From NCBI RefSeq assembly GCF_022965805.1, contig NW_027331260.1:372001-436000 (forward strand): a DNA stretch of 64,000 bases, read 5' to 3'. Source of the DNA: Primulina eburnea (taxonomy: Eukaryota; Streptophyta; Magnoliopsida; Lamiales; Gesneriaceae). Below, one piece after another: positions 58,811-64,000 of the stretch (positions are counted from its first letter, which is position 1; every line of letters starts with the position of its first letter). Position numbers and translations under genes: made by a program. The notes under the pieces are model-generated. The model was not told where the DNA came from. It searched no databases and saw nothing but the letters and a program-made list of their open reading frames with translations.

Positions 58811-60612
58811 TGTGGGGACCCGGACGCTAATTCATCTCTTAATCGTTCTTGGGAATAATTGGATCAATTCAATACAGTGGGTCTAAAATATTATTATTAT
58901 TTTTAAATACAAGTGCGGAAACATAATGGAATCAATCTGATATAAACATCCACATAAAAGTACAAGTCTTGTACAATTACATTAAAATCAAACTAGGGTT
59001 CAGCTACTATATATCAAGTGCTGAATCCTAATATACTTCTGGGCCCGGATCTCCACGACGCTAACTGTAATCTCTCATCATCTTCTTGACCCTGATCCTG
59101 TCCCATCTGTTGTCATGCACACATACAAATACAACAACAGCCGGATAACTCCAGTGAGAAATACATTATCAGTATAAACAATGTGTACATGCAATCATAT
59201 AACAAATACAAAAGCATGAAACAAATATCAATAAAATGTATCAAAATCTGAAAGACATGAATCAATATAAAACTGTAAATCAACTAGTGACTCATCATCT
59301 CAGGCTCGACTCATTTCTAATCTAGGGATCCCGGTTCCTGGACATTGGCACAATATACTGAATCTCCGCAATATAAGCCGATCTGCTCCTACGCAACATC
59401 GATATAAACCAAACATCCAGTGACTTGGCATCTCCGCCAAAGACTAGGCATGTCCGCCGATTACTCAATACATGCTTTGCTATAACTCAATAGATTAAGC
59501 ATATAAATTTCATGAATTGCAAACATCAATGCAATAAAATAAAATATGTGGTTTTTGGGAAACTTAAGTCCAATCTAACTCGAGTCGATCTCTCGGTTAA
59601 CATTGATTTATACCTTTCTTTTCTCGATCTAACGAAGTCGAAGTCTCGAATTCGAAGTCTGTCAATACTCAATCTTTCAATGACAATATCGAGGAGTCCA
59701 ATATCAATGTACCACTCAAATCAATATTGGATATAATCAGAACTCAATCTAATTCTGTTTCAACGGCATAACTGCACAATCTCAATATACCCATCAATAC
59801 AAATATCAACAGATATCAATCTCAACTCATATTCGATCGACAAAAATAATCTGATATCAAATCTGTATAATCTCAACCAAATCAAATCTGATAAATCATA
59901 ACAATTTCATACGGTATCCGTTCTTCAATCTGGTTTCGATTATACGATGTCTAATATATCAAGAACACCATATATTAATCATATTTGATTCCTTCAATAT
60001 CATATTTTCAAATCATAACAAAACTTAGTAAAACTTACGTCAGTGTGAAGCCGCTAACACGAGGATCACAGAAATATATTCAGATCAAAATTCTGACGAG
60101 CGGATCTTGCAATAAAATTCAATTCCTCTTATCTGAAGCAATTTTCTCCAGAGCTTCTCATCCCTTTTCTTCCTAAATTTGCTGAAGGAATTGCAACATT
60201 TATATACATACACGTTGCATGAAAGAACATGTGGCTAACTCTATGCAATTCACGTCTCGCACATATGCGTGACCCTCCTTGGCGCATAAGCGTGAGACAT
60301 TCTGTCTTGGCGTATGTTTTCTCGGCTGCTCGTGCATATGCGCGCACCATCGCCGCGCATATGCGCGAGACCTACTGTCACGGTTGCACATGTTCACGCA
60401 TATGCGTGCACCTCCTTCGCGCATATGCGCGAGGTTCTATGCCTATCTCGCGCATATGCGCGCCTCCTGCTCGCACATATGCGCGAGGGGTTCTGTTCTC
60501 GCACATCAAATATCACATGCCAACTCAAATCAAGTCTCGGAGGGGTCCTTCATAATCATATCAATTCAAAATCAATAATCGCATAACATGATATAAAATC
60601 TCGGGCATTACA
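58811..60612 (-). repeat. Gypsy-4 3' LTR (1802 bp)
   Basis: Minus-strand start TGTAATGCCCGAGATTTTAT at 60612, end TTAGCGTCCGGGTCCCCACA at 58811. Confidence 0.9.
60254..60488. repeat. Array of CGCGCATATGCGCG palindromes in the Gypsy-4 LTR
   Basis: About eight copies, several degenerate (CGCACATATGCGTG, CACGCATATGCGTG), same motif and position as in Gypsy-2. Confidence 0.85.
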
Positions 60613-60626
60613 TTTCTCCCCCACAG
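60613..60626 (-). other. Gypsy-4 polypurine tract
   Basis: TTTCTCCCCCACAG on the plus strand (CTGTGGGGGAGAAA on the minus), abutting the LTR. Confidence 0.75.
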
Positions 60627-60709
60627 GATACGATTTCGTCCCCGAAATCAAAGACAATCAAATCATATCAAATAAGAAAGTATTACAGAAACTGAATAGA
60701 GAACTCACA

Positions 60710-61660
60710 TCAATAAAACAACTCTGGAAATCTCTGTCTCATATCTGATTCAGTTTCCCAGGTCGCTTCTTCAATGCCATGATGACTCCACTGAACTTTC
60801 ACAAGCGGAATAGTCTTCGTTCTGAGTTGCTTTTCTTTACGATCGAGAATCTGGATCGGCTTCTCGAAGTAACTCAGTGTCTCATCCAGTTCGCCTCGTC
60901 TGGCTGAATAATATGAGATGCATCGGGAATATACTTCCACAATAAAGATTCATGAAAGACATCATGTATTCCAGATAGAGAAGACGGTAATGCGAGTCGA
61001 TAGGCACGATCTCCTATCTTCTCGAGAATCTCGTACGACCCAATATAACGTGGAGACAACTTCCCTTTCTAGCCAAATCTGACAACTCCTCTGAAAGGTG
61101 AAATCTTCAAGAATTCTCTGTCTCCTGCCTCAAATACCAACAGTCTACGTAGAACATTGGCATATTTGGCCTGTATGTCCTGAGATGTCTTCATTCTCTT
61201 CTGAATCAGCTTCACTTTCTCAGTCACCTCTCGAATCATATCAGGCCTAATCTCAGGTACCTCCGATATATCATCCCAATACAGAGAGGATCTATATTTC
61301 TTGCCGTACAAAGCTTCAAACGGTGCCATCTCAATACTCGTCTGATAGCTGTTGTTGTAAGAAAACTCACAAAGCGGCAAAGATTCTTGCCAACTAGTGC
61401 CAAAATCTAGCACTACAGCTCTAAGCATATCCTCCAGTGTTTGGATAGTCCTCTCTGACTGTCCGTTGATCTGTGGATGATATGTGGTACTCAGATGTAA
61501 CTTAGTACCTTGAGCCTGCTGTAAACTGTGCCAAAAATGCGAAGTAAACTGAGGATCACAGTTTGATACAATCGAATTCGGCACTCCTTGCACTCTGACC
61601 ACTTCTCTGACATAGATCTCTGCAATCTGGTCATATCTGTAAGTCATATTCTATGGGATA
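60710..61660 (-). pseudogene. Gypsy-4 integrase core and chromodomain-like tail, catalytic Asp lost
   Basis: Core (61069-61647): MTYRYDQIAEIYVREVVRVQ, NSIVSNCDPQFTSHFWHSLQ, HPQINGQSERTIQTLEDMLR. VSDRDPRF of relatives is VSNCDPQF, so the second catalytic Asp is Asn. The tail (60710-61059) ends EEATWETESDMRQRFPELF and is in two frames around 60900. Confidence 0.85.
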
Positions 61661-62840
61661 AAGCATGTGGATTTGGTCAATCTGTCAATAACGACCCAAA
61701 TCGCATCACAACCTCGGGAGGAACACGGTAACTTCTTCACGAAGTCCATGGAAATGTGATCCCATTTTCATTCAGGAATAGACAAACTCTGTAATAGACA
61801 TCCTGGTTTCTTTCTTTTCGCTTTTATCTGTTGGCAATTCAGACACTTGGATACAAATTTAGCAATATCAACTTTCATCTGTTTCCACCAAAACTGTCTT
61901 TCAAATCATTGTACATTTTTCTGCCACCAGGATGAATACTTAATTGTCTGCTATGTGCTTCTGACAATATCTGTCGTTTCAAATCTGAAACATCTGACAC
62001 AACAAGACGATTATTTACATACAGTACACTATCAAGTACCTGATATTCTGATCGATGCCCTGCTCTGACCATCGAAATCGAGTCATGAACATTCTGATCA
62101 ACTTTCTGAGCTGCTTTAATTTTCAAAATCAGCTCTGATTCAACTTGAACGGCATAAAGTCGCAACGGTTTACAATCTGTCTCAAATACCAATCTAGAAA
62201 GAAAGCAATCTTCAATCAAATTTGAAACACCAATCGTCGATAAGGATAAAGAACATACCTTTCGTCTCAGTGCATCAGCTGCTGCATTCGATTTTCCCGG
62301 ATAGTACATGATTTCACAATCAAAATCTTTAAGCAAATAAAGACATCTTCGTTGTCTCATATTCAGCTCTGACTGTGAAAACAAATACTTCAAGCTTTTA
62401 TGATCAGAATATATCTCAAACTTCTCACCGTATAGGTAATGTCGCCATATCTTCAGTGCAAAAACAATGGCCGCCAATTTAAGATCATGAATTGGGTAGC
62501 GAGTCTTCTGCGGCTTCAACTGTCTCGAGGCATAGGCAATCACATGTCCCCGCTGCATCAAAACACAAACCAATCCTCTGTGAGAAGCATCGCAATAAAC
62601 AACAAAATCACCAGTACCTAACGAGATAGTCAATATCGGAGCACTGGTTAATCTCTTCTTCAACTCTAAGAAGCTGGACCCGCACTCTTCTGACCAAACA
62701 AACAGTGCATTCTTCTGAGTCAGCTGAGTAATCGGCTTAGCAATAATGGAGAAATCTTTAATTAATCGTCGATAGTAACCTGCTACACCCATAAAACTGC
62801 GTATTTCGGGTACGGATGTCGATCTCAACCAACTGATCAC
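61661..62840 (-). pseudogene. Gypsy-4 RT end, RNase H and integrase zinc region
   Basis: Open stretch 61875-62840 has the RT thumb MGVAGYYRRLIKDFSIIAKP, RNase [61 protein letters not shown] and the linker [16 protein letters not shown]. The integrase zinc region begins with [20 protein letters not shown] and then shifts frame (near 61890) before the Cys pair. Confidence 0.85.
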
Positions 62841-62922
62841 GGCCTCAACTTTGCTAGGATCAACAAAAATCCCATCACCAGATATAATGTGACCCGGAAA
62901 TACAACCTGTCTCAGCCAAAAC

Positions 62923-63747
62923 TCACATTTCGAAAGCTTGACATATAATTCTCAGCCTCAGAGTTCTCAATACAGTTCTCAAATGCTCAACATGATCAAT
63001 CATATTATTCGAATAAATCAAAATATCATCGATAAAAATAATCACGAAATCATCAAGATACTTCTGAAACACACGGTTCATCAAACCCATAAATACAGCT
63101 GGAGCATTTGTTAAACCGAACAGCATGACTATAAACTCATAATGGTCATACCTGGTTTTAAACGCTGTCTTCGAGATATCAGAATCTCTGACTCTCAGCT
63201 GATGATATCCAGATCTCAGATAGATCTTGGAATACACGGAAGAACCCTGCAATTGATCAACTAAATCAAATATACGAGGAAAATGATATTTATTCTTTAC
63301 CGTAGCCTTGTTCAGTTGCCGATAGTCAATGCAGAGTCTCATTGAACCGTCTTTCTTTCTCACAAACAACACTGGAGCACCCCAAGGAGAAACACTCGGT
63401 CTGATGTATCCCTTGGCCAGTAAATCTTCTAACTGCTCTTTCAGTTCAATCGGTGCCATTCTGTACAGAGCTCTAGAAATCGGAACTGTATCTGGTACTA
63501 ATTCAATGCTGAAGTCTATCTCTCGAATCGGAGGCAAACCCGAAATCTCATCCGGGAAGACGTCAGCAAACTCACATACCACTGGGAGGTCTGCCAATGA
63601 TGGACTCGACTTCAGTACATCTACTGAATAGACAAGGAATCCTTCTGCTCTTTTCTGTAATAGTCGAGACATAGATAACGCAGATATCAAAGGAACCCTT
63701 ACCGTACAATTTCCATTCATCAGCCATATCAGGTCTGAATCGTACAA
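62923..63747 (-). pseudogene. Gypsy-4 reverse transcriptase
   Basis: RT with [37 protein letters not shown] (Asp of KIDLRSG changed to Tyr) and active site [11 protein letters not shown] intact. The N-terminal part overlaps the protease end. A frame change near 62935 separates it from the thumb. Confidence 0.85.
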
Positions 63748-64000
63748 TCTTATGGAAACTGTCTACAGTAGCTCTGTACTTGGTCAGCATATAAATACCG
63801 ATAATATAATCAAAATCAGACAACCCAAGTACAATATAATATAGCTCAATCTCATGCCCGTCATACTGTAGCATACAATGTTTCACAGAATTCACTGATA
63901 TCAAACCTGTCCCCAATGGAGAAGAGACAAACACTACATCAGATAAAGACTCAACAGGAAATGCATCACTCAATGCAAATCGTTCAGAAATAAATGTATG
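63572..64000 (-). pseudogene. Gypsy-4 protease, C-terminal part
   Basis: Encodes FISERFALSDAFPVESLSDV at the window edge, then [20 protein letters not shown] (GIDMLTK has become GIYMLTK). The catalytic DTG lies beyond 64000. Confidence 0.75.

Larger units (their letters stand above)
58811..64000 (-). mobile_element. Gypsy-4: chromovirus, 3' LTR and pol, runs off the window
   Basis: Minus-strand element closely related to Gypsy-2 (shared LTR ends, palindrome array and pol). 3' LTR, polypurine tract, integrase, RT/RNase H and protease are seen; gag and the 5' LTR lie beyond 64000. It is inserted in the Helitron gene. GTATT (58806-58810) should be one copy of its target duplication. Confidence 0.9.

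Overview
The window is nuclear DNA of a flowering plant, most likely a eudicot. It has spliced genes of clear plant type: a plastid glutamine synthetase C-terminus, a BSD-domain protein and cytosolic ribosomal protein S15. Roughly four fifths of it is transposable elements of plant lineages: Ty3/Gypsy chromoviruses, Ty1/Copia elements, a Helitron and CACTA-type termini. I cannot fix the species from sequence alone; an asterid is a guess.

Layout. 1-532: last exons of a plastid glutamine synthetase (GS2)-like gene, probably a pseudogene, cut by the window edge. 1953-3245 (minus): intact single-exon BSD-domain gene. 3.6-6.4 kb: small repeats (MITE-like element, CACTA-type right end, LINE RNase H relic, LTR piece). 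6.4-12.7 kb: minus-strand Copia-like element with two LTRs and no coding interior, split by a 2.6-kb Gypsy solo LTR (8097-10737). 12.7-27.2 kb: minus-strand chromovirus (Gypsy-1) whose protease is split by a complete plus-strand chromovirus (Gypsy-3, 18576-27051). 27.3-48.2 kb: a nest in which an old minus-strand Gypsy LTR holds a Copia LTR and a complete plus-strand chromovirus (Gypsy-2, 30338-47773); the 3' LTR of Gypsy-2 in turn holds a complete minus-strand Copia element (37665-46875). 48.8-51.1 kb: intact four-exon RPS15 with a typical plant ribosomal-protein promoter. 52.8-58.8 kb (minus): decayed Helitron with recognisable 3' terminus, PIF1-type helicase and Rep domain, interrupted by a Copia-type solo LTR (56173-57714). 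58.8 kb to the end: minus-strand chromovirus (Gypsy-4) that cuts the Helitron and leaves the window.

Insertion boundaries were read from TG...CA ends and 5-bp target duplications: GTTCA for Gypsy-3, AAGAG for Gypsy-2, ATAGT for the Copia element, TGATA for the 56-kb solo LTR, and GCAAT/GCAAC for the 8-kb solo LTR. These give a clear order of insertion. Every primer-binding site seen carries TGGTATCAGAGC or a one-base variant, the initiator-Met tRNA type.

Only two genes look functional, the BSD gene and RPS15. No element has an intact polyprotein. The most interesting signals are: (i) GC-rich palindromic motif arrays just upstream of the TATA tract in the LTRs of different chromovirus families, with different motifs in each; (ii) a Copia element with nearly identical LTRs but no integrase core, implying recent mobilisation in trans; (iii) loss of catalytic residues in two integrases and in the Helitron HUH motif; (iv) a 58-bp duplication around a Copia LTR that looks like a recombination scar between two LTRs.
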